The notes under the pieces are model-generated. The model saw nothing but the letters and a program-made list of their open reading frames with translations, made no database searches and was not told where the DNA came from. A stretch of 55,939 nt of DNA, from positions 1 to 55,939 of the forward strand of contig JAJRYV010000034.1 of the NCBI GenBank assembly GCA_024275575.1, read 5' to 3'. This document shows, piece after piece, positions 28,202-38,046 of the stretch (the stretch's first letter is position 1; each line of letters starts with the position of its first letter). The stretch is from a bacterium. Lineage in GTDB: Bacteria > Zhuqueibacterota > Zhuqueibacteria > Zhuqueibacterales > Geothermadaptataceae. Both the position numbers and the translations under genes were made by a program.

Positions 28202-29488
28202 ATGCGAGATGTCGTAATTGTTGATGGATTGCGAACCCCTTACGTCAAAGCGGGAACTCTGTTTAACGATTTATCGGCCCAGGAAATGGGACGTATCGTC
28301 TTATCCGAGCTTGTAACACGAACAGGCATCGATCCGCAGCTTATCGATGAAGTTATTTTCGGCAATATCGCCCAGCCCCCGGAGGCGGCAAATATTGCCC
28401 GCGTTATCGCACTGATGGCCAAGTTGCCACTAAAAACACCGGCACACACTGTTGGCCGCAACTGCGCTTCCGGCATGGAATCCATCGCCAATGCCTTCCT
28501 GAAAATCAAATCCGGGGAAGCCGATATCATCGCTGCCGGGGGAACTGAATCCATGAGCAACATTCCCCTGCTCTACCCCAAAAGCTACGCCAACGTTTTA
28601 GGGCAAGTGATGCGCGCCAAATCTGCCGCACAAAAGCTGGCGGCATTTTCCCGGATTCGGGCGAAACATTTCAAACCCATCATCGGTCTACAGGTCGGCT
28701 TAACAGATCCCATCTGCAATTTAAACATGGGTGAGACCGCCGAGGTTTTGGCCAAGGAATATTCCATAACCCGCGAGCAACAGGATGAATTTGCCGTAAT
28801 CAGTCACCAGCGCGCCACTCAGGCTACAGACCTGGGCAAGATGGGCGAAGAAATCATTCCGGTGTATCCGCCGCCGAAATACAAAATTCCGGTCGATGAA
28901 GATAACGGCATCCGCAAAAACCAATCGATGGAAACACTGGCCAAACTGCGACCGTTCTTCGACAAAACCTACGGTTCGGTCACTGCGGGAAACAGCAGCC
29001 AAATTACCGACGGCGGCGCCTGTTTACTTATCATGAGCGCGGAGCGGGCTCAGGAATTGGGCTATGAAGCCCTGGGTTTTATTCGCAGCTACGCAGTTGC
29101 CGGTCTGGAACCGAAACGCATGGGGCTGGGCCCGGCCCTGGCGACACCGATCGCCCTGAAAAAAGCCGGTATCGCTTTTTCCGAAATCGAACTCATCGAA
29201 ATGAATGAGGCTTTTGCAGCGCAGATCATCGCCAATGAAGTTGCTTTTCGCGATACAAAAATCGCCAAAGAACGTCTGGGGCTGGAACAGGCAACCGGAG
29301 AAATCGACCGTGAAAAGCTCAATGTCAACGGCGGCGCTATCGCCCTGGGACATCCGGTTGGTAGCAGCGGCACGAGACTGGTGCTCACTTTGTTGAAAGA
29401 AATGAAACGCCGTGATTTAAATCTCGGTTTGGCGACGCTCTGCATTGGCGGCGGCCAGGGCGCAGCGATAGTCGTCGAACGGCGGTAA
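28202..29488 (+). CDS. Acetyl-CoA acyltransferase (3-ketoacyl-CoA thiolase, FadI-like)
   Basis: A 428-residue thiolase. The acyl-accepting Cys88 is in GRNCASGMES; the second catalytic triad members are His384 in GHPVGSSGT and Cys414 in CIGGGQG. The length and segment AAFSRIRAKHFKP point to the FadI rather than the FadA subgroup. It cleaves 3-ketoacyl-CoA with CoA to release acetyl-CoA in the last step of beta-oxidation. AAAGGA precedes the ATG. It lies 35 bp upstream of the multifunctional alpha subunit, the same fadI-fadJ order as in E. coli, and the two probably form a complex. Confidence 0.94.
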   Translation: MRDVVIVDGLRTPYVKAGTLFNDLSAQEMGRIVLSELVTRTGIDPQLIDEVIFGNIAQPPEAANIARVIALMAKLPLKTPAHTVGRNCASGMESIANAFLKIKSGEADIIAAGGTESMSNIPLLYPKSYANVLGQVMRAKSAAQKLAAFSRIRAKHFKPIIGLQVGLTDPICNLNMGETAEVLAKEYSITREQQDEFAVISHQRATQATDLGKMGEEIIPVYPPPKYKIPVDEDNGIRKNQSMETLAKLRPFFDKTYGSVTAGNSSQITDGGACLLIMSAERAQELGYEALGFIRSYAVAGLEPKRMGLGPALATPIALKKAGIAFSEIELIEMNEAFAAQIIANEVAFRDTKIAKERLGLEQATGEIDREKLNVNGGAIALGHPVGSSGTRLVLTLLKEMKRRDLNLGLATLCIGGGQGAAIVVERR

Positions 29489-29523
29489 AATCAAAAAAAG
29501 GATTTAAAATTTCAGAGGAAAAA

Positions 29524-31905
29524 ATGGCTGAAGAGAAAAAGAAAAACAAGAGAAAAGTAGAGCCCAAAGCGGAAAGCAAGAAAGCCGTTACAGGTTCAAA
29601 AAAAGCCACGCCGGCTGCAAAATCGTCGAAAGCAGCGGCGCCGGTTAAAAAAACTGCGGCAAAAGCTGTGAGCAAGTCACAGGTAAAAACAAAGCCACTG
29701 GTTGTTGAAAAAAAAGTCGAGCCAGCAGCAACCAAAACTGCAAAAAAAATTGCGCAAAGTCATTTTAAATTATCGGAAAAAGATGGCATCGGTTTGCTGC
29801 TGTTTGATATGGCCGGCAAATCAGTCAATATTTTTAATGAGGAAGTTTTGCGCGAGCTGGAAAAAATCTGCGATGAACTCGTCTCCAATACCAGCATGCG
29901 CGCCCTTGTTCTCACCAGCGCCAAAAAAACCAATTTCATCGCCGGCGCCGATATCAGCGGGATAAAAACCATCACCGATCCCAAAGAAGGTGAGCTGATC
30001 GGCAAAGAAGGGCAGCGGATCTTCGGCAAATTCAGCTACCTGCCGATGCCGACTTTTGCTTTCATCAACGGCACCTGCATGGGCGGTGGCACCGAACTTT
30101 CTCTTGCTGCCGATTACCGCATCGGATTGAACGCGTCGCATGTTAAAATCGGCCTGCCGGAAGTCATGCTCGGCATCCTGCCCGGCTGGGGCGGCACCCA
30201 ACGCCTGCCGCGCTTGATCGGCATCCAGAAAGCGCTTGATTATATCCTCACCGGCCGCCGTGTTGCGGCGAAAAAAGCTTATCGCGACGGCATCCTCGAC
30301 CAGCTCATACCGGCGGAAATTCCGGAAGCAGAAATTCTACCGGCTGTTTTTAAGTTCGTCAACAATACCCTGACAGCGGCTGGAAAAGCCCGGATCGCCA
30401 AAAAGCGGAAACGCAGCCAAAACTTGCAAACCATGCTTTTGGAGAAAAATCCGCTGGGCCGCAAAGTGCTTTTTGATCAGGCACGCAAAACGGTGCTGAA
30501 AACTTCCAAAGGCCACTACCCTGCTCCCTTACGTGCACTGGAAGCCGTGCAACAGGGTATGGCTGCATCACTTTCGGAGGGCCTGGCAATCGAGGCCAGG
30601 TTTTTAGGTGAATTGGTGGTCACACCGGTCAGTAAAAATCTGGTGAAAGTTTTTCTGCTCACCGAAGAGCTCAAAAAAGATAATGGCGCACCGGGTTTCA
30701 AAGGTGAAGCGCAAAAATTCGACCGTGTCGGCGTGCTCGGCGCCGGGGTTATGGGCGGCGGCATCGCACAACTACTGGCAGCGAAAAATCATCCAGTTCG
30801 CATGAAAGATATCAACTTGCCGGGCATCGCCAAAGGCATGGAACAGGCTTCGAAAGTTTTTTCCGGTCTGGTGAAAAAACGTCGCATGAAATCGAATGAA
30901 ATGGCGGAAAAAATGGGCCTCATTTCCGGCACAACGGACTATTCCGGTTTCCACAATGTCGATCTGGTCATCGAAGCGATCATCGAAAAACTCGACATTA
31001 AAAAAGCAGTTTTCACTGAGGTCGATAAAATCGTACCGGAAAATACGATCATCGCTTCAAACACTTCGTCACTTCCGGTAACAGAAATGGCCAAAGCAAC
31101 CGGAAGACCGGAAAAGGTCGCCGGGATGCATTTTTTTAATCCGGTGCACCGCATGCCATTGGTGGAAATCATTCGCGCCGAACAAAGCAGCGACGCAACG
31201 ATTGTCAGCCTGGTGGAATTTTCGCGGGCGCTCGGGAAAACACCCATCGTCGTCAAAGACAGCCCGGGATTTTTGGTCAACCGGATTCTGGCGCCATACA
31301 TGAATGAAGCGGCGATGTTGCTCGAAGAAGGCCAGAAAATCGATTTTATCGACAAAGCCATGGTTAAATTCGGCATGCCCATGGGTCCGCTGGAGCTCTA
31401 TGACGAAGTCGGCATCGACGTGGCGCACAAAGTTGCCGGCATACTGCAGGCTGCTTTTGGTGATCGCATGCCGGCCTCGGCAGTGGTTGAAAAAATGTTC
31501 GCAGCCGGTCGCTTCGGTAAAAAATCTGGCGCCGGTTTTTATAAATACAACAACCGGAAGAAAGAAGTCGACCCCGAAACTTACAAAACTCTCGTCGGTC
31601 TGTTCAGTGAAGCCGCAGCAATGCCGGAGATTGAAATTCAGGAGCGTTGTATTTTAACGATGATTAACGAAGCCGCACGCTGTCTCGAGGAAGACATCGT
31701 TAGCTGTGCCCGCAATGTCGATATCGGAATGATTTTCGGCACCGGTTTTCCACCTTTCCGCGGCGGGTTGCTGACTTACGCCGACGATTTGGGCGCCGCA
31801 ACCGTTCTGCAAAAGCTGCAACATTATGCAGAAAAATGCGGACCGCGATTTGAACCGGCACCGTTGATTTCTGAATTAGCGCAAAAGGATGGATCTTTCT
31901 ATTGA
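29524..31905 (+). CDS. Fatty-acid oxidation alpha subunit (enoyl-CoA hydratase / 3-hydroxyacyl-CoA dehydrogenase)
   Basis: A 793-residue bifunctional enzyme. The first 75 or so residues are almost only Lys, Ala, Ser, Thr, Val, Pro and Glu, an unstructured tail not found on FadB/FadJ. The hydratase/isomerase domain follows (about 80-290), with [12 protein letters not shown] (oxyanion hole) and [17 protein letters not shown]. The NAD-binding domain starts at about residue 400 with [29 protein letters not shown] carries the catalytic His, and [11 protein letters not shown] lies in the C-terminal helical domain. It performs hydration and NAD-dependent oxidation in beta-oxidation. AGAGGA precedes the ATG, and a strong terminator follows. 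Confidence 0.95.
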   Translation: MAEEKKKNKRKVEPKAESKKAVTGSKKATPAAKSSKAAAPVKKTAAKAVSKSQVKTKPLVVEKKVEPAATKTAKKIAQSHFKLSEKDGIGLLLFDMAGKSVNIFNEEVLRELEKICDELVSNTSMRALVLTSAKKTNFIAGADISGIKTITDPKEGELIGKEGQRIFGKFSYLPMPTFAFINGTCMGGGTELSLAADYRIGLNASHVKIGLPEVMLGILPGWGGTQRLPRLIGIQKALDYILTGRRVAAKKAYRDGILDQLIPAEIPEAEILPAVFKFVNNTLTAAGKARIAKKRKRSQNLQTMLLEKNPLGRKVLFDQARKTVLKTSKGHYPAPLRALEAVQQGMAASLSEGLAIEARFLGELVVTPVSKNLVKVFLLTEELKKDNGAPGFKGEAQKFDRVGVLGAGVMGGGIAQLLAAKNHPVRMKDINLPGIAKGMEQASKVFSGLVKKRRMKSNEMAEKMGLISGTTDYSGFHNVDLVIEAIIEKLDIKKAVFTEVDKIVPENTIIASNTSSLPVTEMAKATGRPEKVAGMHFFNPVHRMPLVEIIRAEQSSDATIVSLVEFSRALGKTPIVVKDSPGFLVNRILAPYMNEAAMLLEEGQKIDFIDKAMVKFGMPMGPLELYDEVGIDVAHKVAGILQAAFGDRMPASAVVEKMFAAGRFGKKSGAGFYKYNNRKKEVDPETYKTLVGLFSEAAAMPEIEIQERCILTMINEAARCLEEDIVSCARNVDIGMIFGTGFPPFRGGLLTYADDLGAATVLQKLQHYAEKCGPRFEPAPLISELAQKDGSFY

Positions 31906-31910
31906 TGATA

Positions 31911-31944
31911 AAAAAAGCCCTGGCGCAAAGCAGGGCTTTTTTTT
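31911..31944 (+). terminator. Rho-independent terminator after the alpha-subunit gene
   Basis: AGCCCTG (31916-31922) and CAGGGCT (31931-31937) form a 7-bp stem flanked by six A and by eight T. It closes the thiolase-alpha-subunit transcript before the acyl-CoA dehydrogenase gene. Confidence 0.85.
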
Positions 31945-32021
31945 ATGAATTGGATTCATGTAATTGCAAAACTTAAAATAATCGAAATTTTGTTTTATCA
32001 TTTAAAACAATTGAGGGTTAT

Positions 32022-33758
32022 ATGAAAAATGAAAAAACTGAGAGTTTCCTGAAATCGCTTTTTGCCGGGGAGATCAAACAGGAAATCATCTTCCCATTTC
32101 CGCAGCAGGATGCGGAAGAGCAGGAAAACCTGCAGATGATTTTACAAGCGTGGCAGGAATTTGCCCGCGACCATGTCGACGCCGTAGAAATCGATAAAAA
32201 CGCCGAAATCCCCGAAGTCGTCATGCAGGGCATGCGGGAAATCGGCCTCTTTGGCCTGCCGGTATCCGACGAATATGACGGCGCCGGGGTTTCAAAAACC
32301 TCCTATTGCCGGGTGTTCGAAGAAATCTGTCGCTATGAAGCCGGCATCGCGGTGATGTTCGGCGCCCACGCAAGCATCGGCACTAACGGCATCGTCTTGT
32401 TCGGCACCGAAAAACAGAAAGCCGAATATTTACCAAAACTGGCTTCGGGTGAATATATCGCCGCTTTTGCCCTCACCGAACCCAACGCCGGCTCAGACGC
32501 TGCCGGTATTCAAACCAAAGCCGTGCTCAATGAAAAGAAAACCGCATTCATTCTCAACGGCTCGAAAATCTGGATCAGCAACGGCGGCATCGCCAGCATC
32601 GCCACGGTATTTGCCAAAACGGTAGTTCACCGGGAAGGCGAGGACAAAGAAAAAATCACTGCATTCATCGTCGATCTGAATTCTCCCGGCGTTTCACGCG
32701 GCAAACCGGAGCATAAATTGGGCATCCGCGGCTCCAATACGACCAGCCTGAATTTCGACAACGTACTCGTGCCCGTGGAAAACGTGCTCGGCCCGATGGG
32801 CAAAGGTTTTCTCGTGGCGATGGAAACTTTGAACACCGGTCGTCTCGGGCTCGCTGCCGGCTGCATCGGCGGTATGAAAGAGTTGCTGCGCGAAGCCACT
32901 GAACATGCAAAATCACGTGAACAGTTCAATAAGTCACTTGACCAATTTGAACTCATCAAAGACAAAATTGCCCGTATTGCCTCAGATATTTATGCGACTG
33001 AATCGATCGTTTATCTCACCACCGGTTTGCACGACAAAGGTGGCGTCGATGTCTCGCTCGAATCGGCAATTTGCAAAATTTTCGGTTCGGAAGCGGTGTG
33101 GAATACAGCAGATGAGGTATTGCAAATCGCCGGTGGTTTGGGCTATTCTGCAGAATATCCCTATGAACGCTACCTGCGAGATGCGCGCATCCACCGTATT
33201 TTTGAAGGCACCAATGAAATTTTGCGCATGTTTGTCGCACTCTCGGGCATTCAGGGGCCGGGTGAATATTTGAAAAATGTCGGCAAAGCATTGCGCAACC
33301 CCATCAAAGGTTTCGGCTTGCTCACCGGTTTTGCTGCCCATAAAGTTAAAGACAGCATTAGCATGGATCACCTGAAAGATGTTTGTCCTGATCTGAAAAG
33401 CGAAGCTGAACAGTTCGACAAGCTCGCCGCCCGGCTGGCAGCGATCACGGAAAAAGTGTTGATGAAATACGGCAAGAAAATCATTCTCAAACAATTTATT
33501 CTGCAGCGCATTGCCAATATGGCTATCAATCTCTTCGGCATGGCAGCGGTGATCTCGCGGGTGGATACACGGGTGAAACAGGACAAATCGATTGAGCACG
33601 ATCTGCCGCTGGCCAAATTGTTTTGCAATATGGCGGCTTCGCGGGTGCGCCGTGAAGCGCGCTACATCAACAGAAACCACGACAAGCAGCGGGCACAAAT
33701 TTCTACAATGATTTGCGAAAACAATAAATATCCAATCGAGATGCTGCTGGAAAAATAA
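32022..33758 (+). CDS. Acyl-CoA dehydrogenase, long form (VLCAD-like)
   Basis: A 578-residue flavoenzyme, longer than the usual 380-390 because of an extra C-terminal helical region (about 430-578), as in VLCAD/ACAD9-type enzymes. FALTEPNAGSDAAG and KIWISNGGIA are the family FAD/substrate signatures, and the catalytic Glu is in IFEGTNEIL near residue 399. It oxidises acyl-CoA to trans-2-enoyl-CoA and passes electrons to ETF, encoded 1.1 kb downstream. It has its own leader after the preceding terminator. In the family, the extra domain helps membrane association; that is inferred here. Confidence 0.94.
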   Translation: MKNEKTESFLKSLFAGEIKQEIIFPFPQQDAEEQENLQMILQAWQEFARDHVDAVEIDKNAEIPEVVMQGMREIGLFGLPVSDEYDGAGVSKTSYCRVFEEICRYEAGIAVMFGAHASIGTNGIVLFGTEKQKAEYLPKLASGEYIAAFALTEPNAGSDAAGIQTKAVLNEKKTAFILNGSKIWISNGGIASIATVFAKTVVHREGEDKEKITAFIVDLNSPGVSRGKPEHKLGIRGSNTTSLNFDNVLVPVENVLGPMGKGFLVAMETLNTGRLGLAAGCIGGMKELLREATEHAKSREQFNKSLDQFELIKDKIARIASDIYATESIVYLTTGLHDKGGVDVSLESAICKIFGSEAVWNTADEVLQIAGGLGYSAEYPYERYLRDARIHRIFEGTNEILRMFVALSGIQGPGEYLKNVGKALRNPIKGFGLLTGFAAHKVKDSISMDHLKDVCPDLKSEAEQFDKLAARLAAITEKVLMKYGKKIILKQFILQRIANMAINLFGMAAVISRVDTRVKQDKSIEHDLPLAKLFCNMAASRVRREARYINRNHDKQRAQISTMICENNKYPIEMLLEK

Positions 33759-33796
33759 CAAAGTGATATTATCACTCACGAGAGAGGGGAATGCTA

Positions 33797-34508
33797 ATGC
33801 AAGTGGCAGGAACGAAAGTTATATTTCTAGTTGTGATTTCAAGTTGCTTTTTTCAACTGCGCTGTTCCTTTGTTCTGCCTGTGATTATGGCGGATAAAAA
33901 TGAAGGTATGCAACCGACAGTCCCTGTTAAAGATGCCAGAATTTTCAAAAAGAATAAACCGTCTTTTAAACTGAGGCTAAGCAAAAGTGACGATCATGTT
34001 GTCGAAGGCGAATTCATCGGCTTGTTCAAATATGAGCAAACAGCATACAATCAGCTATACTCCGCTTTTTAACGGTACGAGATCAAACCCGTCTTTGTCG
34101 GCAATCGGTGATGAGCTTTATGTCATTTTCAATTCGGGGAAACCCCGCTCCGGGTGGTTTCTCGGTTTTGATTTTTATCAAATTTGTCTGAGCGAGGCGG
34201 ATGAAAACATGGTTGCGATAGACATTAAAAAAATCAAAACCATACGCTGGAAAGATGAAATGATGACAAAGTAGGGTTTGCAATCATTATTTAACCTTAA
34301 AAATCCGCGGTTGCCGTTTTTTTCTTATGTTGCTCTTAAAGTCGATGGAACACCGATCGTGATCTCGTTGAACGAAATTTCTACCATCGAAAAAATAAAC
34401 CAAAAGGTTAATATTTTGGGGTATTTTATTCTTGGTCTGATCGGTGATTTATTTGGATCAGTGATGATTTTCGCTTACATGTGGAGCCGGGAAAGCGGTT
34501 TTGGCTAG
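33797..34508 (+). pseudogene. Decayed small secreted/membrane protein gene
   Basis: Three reading-frame pieces form one broken gene. Piece one starts at the ATG 33797 (GAGGGGA 6 nt upstream) with a signal sequence ending SSCFFQLRC, possibly a lipobox, and runs to TAA at 34070-34072. The next piece is shifted in frame (about 34106-34112) and contains DELYVIFNSGKPRSGWFLGFD and IKKIKTIRWKDE. It meets TAG at 34272-34274, after which the same frame continues as SLFNLKNPRLPFFSYVALK and a membrane helix (LGYFILGLIGDLFGSVMIF) to 34508. At least two stops and one frameshift make sequence error unlikely as the whole cause. The family is not recognised. Confidence 0.75.
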
Positions 34509-34576
34509 CATGGCTTGTGATAAAATCACATACATAGTAATAAAGAAATGTATCTGTTCGGCCTCACTCTCGATAA

Positions 34577-34663
34577 ATAGAGCGAAAACGTCTCGCTGAG
34601 CGTAACGCACGTGCCACCTGGCGAGGACACGCCTTCGATGCTCAGGGCATCGCTTCGCTCTAT
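34577..34663. repeat. Structured 87-nt intergenic element
   Basis: Perfect 10-bp outer arms ATAGAGCGAA (34577-34586) and TTCGCTCTAT (34654-34663). Inside, CTGAGC (34596-34601) pairs with GCTCAG (34640-34645), and GATGCTCAGGGCATC is a competing small hairpin. It lies in the 363-bp gap upstream of etfB. It could be a miniature palindromic element or an RNA leader structure; it has no known family that I can name. Confidence 0.5.
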
Positions 34664-34871
34664 GTTCAATAATTTTGCGGGTTATACAAATACAAAGAAA
34701 GTCAAAAATCCAATTTTAAAATCTTGAATTCAATTCATAAAAACTTTAGATTTACCGCTGGTTTAGCCACATCCGGCAAATTTAGTGGATTGCTGTAAAA
34801 GTGAGAATAACAACTAAAAAATCAAACTAAATCTAATCCATAATTATTTTTGAGTCGTGGAGGACCACTAC

Positions 34872-35645
34872 GTGAAAATAGCAATTTTACTCAAACAGGT
34901 TCCGGTGAAAGATGCCATGCTGGAGCTCAATGACAGCGGCAACTGGATCGAAGAAGATGACGTGCAATTTGAAATCAATGATAGCGATCATTATGGACTG
35001 GCGGAAGCGCTGAATATCGCCAAAGAAAATGAAGGCGAAGTCACCGTCGTCACCATGGGGCCGGATCGCGTTAAAGATTCCATCAAACAGGCGCTGGCTA
35101 AAGGCGCACACCGCGCCATTCACATCGACGACGAGGAAGTGAGCAGCAGCGATCCATTGACTTGCGCCAAAATCATCGCAGCAGCGATAAAAGATGAAAA
35201 TTTCGATTTGATTCTTTCTGGCCTGCAAAGCGATGATCTCGGTTTTGGACAAACCGGTGTGCTCGTCGCGGAAATTCTCGGCATGCCCCATGCGACGCTG
35301 GTCGTTGAAACTGAAATTCTTGACGGTAAAATCAAAGTCAAGCGGGAGCTCGAAGGCGGCTGGTTCCAGAATGTTGAGCTACCCCTGCCGGCCATGTTAT
35401 CCATTCAGTCGGGTTTGACCGATATCCCCTACGCCACCATTAAAGGTATCATGATGGCGAAGAAAAAACCGGTTGCCGAAGTCGAAGCCGATGATCTCGG
35501 TGTTGAACTCGATGGCGGCGCATTCAAACTTGAAAAAATTTATACTCCTGTAAAATCAAAAGAAACCACCGTGTTTGAGGGAGATGCCGATACCATCGTT
35601 GCACAGCTCATCGACAAATTGAAAAATGAAGCTAAAGTACTTTGA
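34872..35645 (+). CDS. Electron transfer flavoprotein, beta subunit
   Basis: About 257 residues from the GTG at 34872, which gives the usual family start VKIAILLKQVPVKD and has GGAGG 8 nt upstream; a GTG at 34857 lies inside that site. Family features are EALNIAKENEGEVTVVTMGPD, LILSGLQSDDLGFGQTG and the ETF-beta signature VKRELEGGWFQNVELPLPA. With the alpha subunit it takes electrons from acyl-CoA dehydrogenases and hands them to a quinone reductase. The alpha-subunit gene follows after 63 bp. No ETF-quinone oxidoreductase gene is in the window. Confidence 0.94.
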   Translation: MKIAILLKQVPVKDAMLELNDSGNWIEEDDVQFEINDSDHYGLAEALNIAKENEGEVTVVTMGPDRVKDSIKQALAKGAHRAIHIDDEEVSSSDPLTCAKIIAAAIKDENFDLILSGLQSDDLGFGQTGVLVAEILGMPHATLVVETEILDGKIKVKRELEGGWFQNVELPLPAMLSIQSGLTDIPYATIKGIMMAKKKPVAEVEADDLGVELDGGAFKLEKIYTPVKSKETTVFEGDADTIVAQLIDKLKNEAKVL

Positions 35646-35708
35646 TGGGTGAAGATAAAAAGCACATATTCAAGCTAAAATCGAACAAAACATACAGGAG
35701 ATAAAAAA

Positions 35709-36689
35709 ATGTCACAAGGTATTTTAGTTATCATCGAACATACTGATGCGAAAGTCAATCGCATCTCTCTCGAGGCCCTCACCGGGGCGCAAAAATTGGG
35801 TGCAGAAATGGGGCAGTCAGTTTTTGCCGCTGTTCTCGCCGACGATTGCAGTGCGATGACAGGCGAACTCAGCAGCAAAAAGCTGGATAAAATTTATGCG
35901 CTTTCCAATCCGCTGCTCGCAGATTATACACCGGACGGTTACACGATCGCATTGCAGCAGCTCATCGAAAAAACAGACCCGGCCGTGGTCATTGTCGGGT
36001 ACAGCTATCAGGCGCGGGATTATGCCGCAAAACTAGCGCTGCGCTGCGGCGGCGCCATGATGAGCGACTGTATTGCCATACAAGCTGATAGCGGCAATAT
36101 CACGCTGACACGCCAGGTTTTTGCCGGAAAATTCAACGCCGATTATTCGTTCTCCGGCGATGGCTGCTGTTTTATCTCATTGCAAGCGGCAGCATACAAT
36201 GCCGATGAGCTGGAAGCCGGCACTGCTGCGGTCGAAGGTTTTGCCGTTAATCTGGACAGCAGAGAAATTCGCACGACGGTGCTGGAGAGCTTCGAAGGCA
36301 CGAAAAAGGACGTCGATCTCGCGGCTTCAGATATCATCGTCGCCATTGGGCGCGGGCTCAAGGAAGAAGAAAACCTGGAAATTGCCGAAGCTCTGGCTTC
36401 AGCGATGGGTGCGGATATCGGCGCTTCCCGCCCCGTCTGTGATGATGGCTGGGTCGGCGCCGACAGACAAGTGGGTTCATCTGGTCAGACAGTTTCACCG
36501 AAACTATATCTCAGTCTCGGTATTTCAGGCGCGATTCAGCATGTCGTCGGCATGAAAAGCTCGAAATACATCGTTGCGATCAATAAAGACCCGCATGCCC
36601 CGATTTTCGATATTGCAGATGTCGCGGTTGTGGGAGATTTATTTGAAATTGTGCCCAAATTGACGGAAGCTGTGAAAGCGGCAAAATAA
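35709..36689 (+). CDS. Electron transfer flavoprotein, alpha subunit
   Basis: A 326-residue FAD-binding protein. The N-terminal half is the Rossmann-like ETF domain with YALSNPLLADYTPDGYTIAL. The C-terminal FAD domain has GRGLKEEENLEIAEALASAM, GASRPVCDDGWVGADRQVGSSGQTVSPKLYL and the final SKYIVAINKDPHAPIFDIADVAVVGD, each part a family hallmark. It pairs with the beta subunit encoded upstream and serves the acyl-CoA dehydrogenases of this locus. AGGAG precedes the ATG by 9 nt, and a strong terminator ends the unit. Confidence 0.96.
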   Translation: MSQGILVIIEHTDAKVNRISLEALTGAQKLGAEMGQSVFAAVLADDCSAMTGELSSKKLDKIYALSNPLLADYTPDGYTIALQQLIEKTDPAVVIVGYSYQARDYAAKLALRCGGAMMSDCIAIQADSGNITLTRQVFAGKFNADYSFSGDGCCFISLQAAAYNADELEAGTAAVEGFAVNLDSREIRTTVLESFEGTKKDVDLAASDIIVAIGRGLKEEENLEIAEALASAMGADIGASRPVCDDGWVGADRQVGSSGQTVSPKLYLSLGISGAIQHVVGMKSSKYIVAINKDPHAPIFDIADVAVVGDLFEIVPKLTEAVKAAK

Positions 36690-36696
36690 TATGAAA

Positions 36697-36734
36697 AGCC
36701 CTGCATAATCTTTACTTCCGCAGGGCTTTTTTTT
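36697..36734 (+). terminator. Rho-independent terminator after etfA
   Basis: AGCCCTGC and GCAGGGCT arms (36697-36704 and 36720-36727) with a 15-nt loop and an eight-T run. It closes the etfBA transcript in front of a convergent decayed gene. Confidence 0.85.
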
Positions 36735-36739
36735 ATGCT

Positions 36740-37836
36740 CTATCTATCAATACTTTGATAATGTAGAAACAAATCATCCAGTTTGATATCCTCGATAATA
36801 TCGAGAACGAATTTATCGAAGTCGTGCATATTGCGCGTTTCAAAAAGCCCCAGCAAACCCAAATCATCATCATATTCAATCCGCACATAAATGACATTTT
36901 CAAAATCTACCTCACCCAGATCAAGGGAGCTGTCTGTTGAGCTAATTTTAAAACTCGCAACCTTCTTATTGCTGGCTGCGAGCAAGCGTTTGGTATAGGG
37001 CAGAAGCTTACGATGAATATCTTCCTCACCCAGACTTTCGGCATAACAAACCAGCTCGTCTGTCGCATTGCGATAAAGAAAGCCACCCTTGTCAAATTTT
37101 AAAATTTTGCTGATCGCTTCGAGTATTTTTGTACAGACGCTACGATAATCCATGCCCTTTTTGGTGAACATACTTTTGCGAATTTGCGGCGTGGTCTCAT
37201 CATCGATCACTTTTTCGAGATAAAAAGACAACAGCAGGCGTTCTCTGTGGATAACCGACTGAATGGCATCGTCCAGTTTCCAGTCTTCAATTTTCTTCAG
37301 CATGTAGTTATCGATGAGTTCACGTGGATTAAAAATGCGATAAATTTATAAAGCTGAGAATCGATTTTTTCTCCCAGGCTATCGGGGTAAATCGAGTGCG
37401 GATGCACCGATAAAATAGGGTCTCTCAAGTAGATGATACCACCTTTGGCATTGGGAAAGAATCTCTCCTGACAAAAAGTTTTCAAAATTTTCCGACCAAA
37501 CTCACCAATTTGCTCAAGCAGAAGTTTCGGAGTGTACAGATTGCCGTAAGGCTTGAGTTTTTTGGGATCATCGGCTTCGATTAAATACTCACAGGCACGA
37601 TCGATTTCACCCATCAGATAACCATCAGTTCGACCGAGAATGCGGTATCGCGACCAGTAAAAACTGCCGCCGGCCAGCCCGGCGGCGCCAATAGAGGTGA
37701 TGATGACTTCCCACAGGTTGGGAAATTCGGCTAATGGTGTAAATTGCTGCAGTGCGAAGAAACCATAACAGCCAAAACCAATCGTAAATAAAACCCCGAT
37801 GCGCAAGATAAAAAATAATCGCACATTATTAAACAC
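36740..37836 (-). pseudogene. Frameshifted membrane protein with GAF-like C-terminal region
   Basis: The first part starts at a GTG (37836) with AGGAG 8 nt upstream. It has two membrane helices (about residues 7-28 and 40-57) and then GRTDGYLMGEIDRACEYLIEADD, and it ends at 37297. The rest (from 37303 down) is in another frame. Reading that frame backwards across the junction gives IYRIFNPRELIDNYMLKKIEDW, which joins smoothly, so one base was probably lost or gained near 37340-37350. The C-terminal 140 residues look like a GAF-type sensor fold (FDKGGFLYRNATDELVCYAESLG, VIYVRIEYDDDLGLLGLFE). The function is unknown. A sequencing error cannot be excluded. Confidence 0.7.
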
Positions 37837-38046
37837 GGCATCTCTCCTTTTCCTTATATCGTTTTTTCTACAGTTTTACAGTGTTTCAAGCAGTCGGCAG
37901 ACCTGTTCCGGACAACTGATTTGGCAGGTGCATTGGAGGTTGGGTACAATTTTAAATAAAAAAATACAGGCATTGATGAGAAAAGGGAGCCACGCAAACC
38001 CACGAAGCACTGCAGCCAGGGCTGAGCGATTCGGGAGAGAATCTCT

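Noticed and set aside
31945-31959. ATGAATTGGATTCAT as a second FadR-like operator before the acyl-CoA dehydrogenase gene
   Set aside because: Half-sites and spacing (3 bp) differ from the TGAATGA-N4-TCATTCA site, and it directly follows a terminator T-run.
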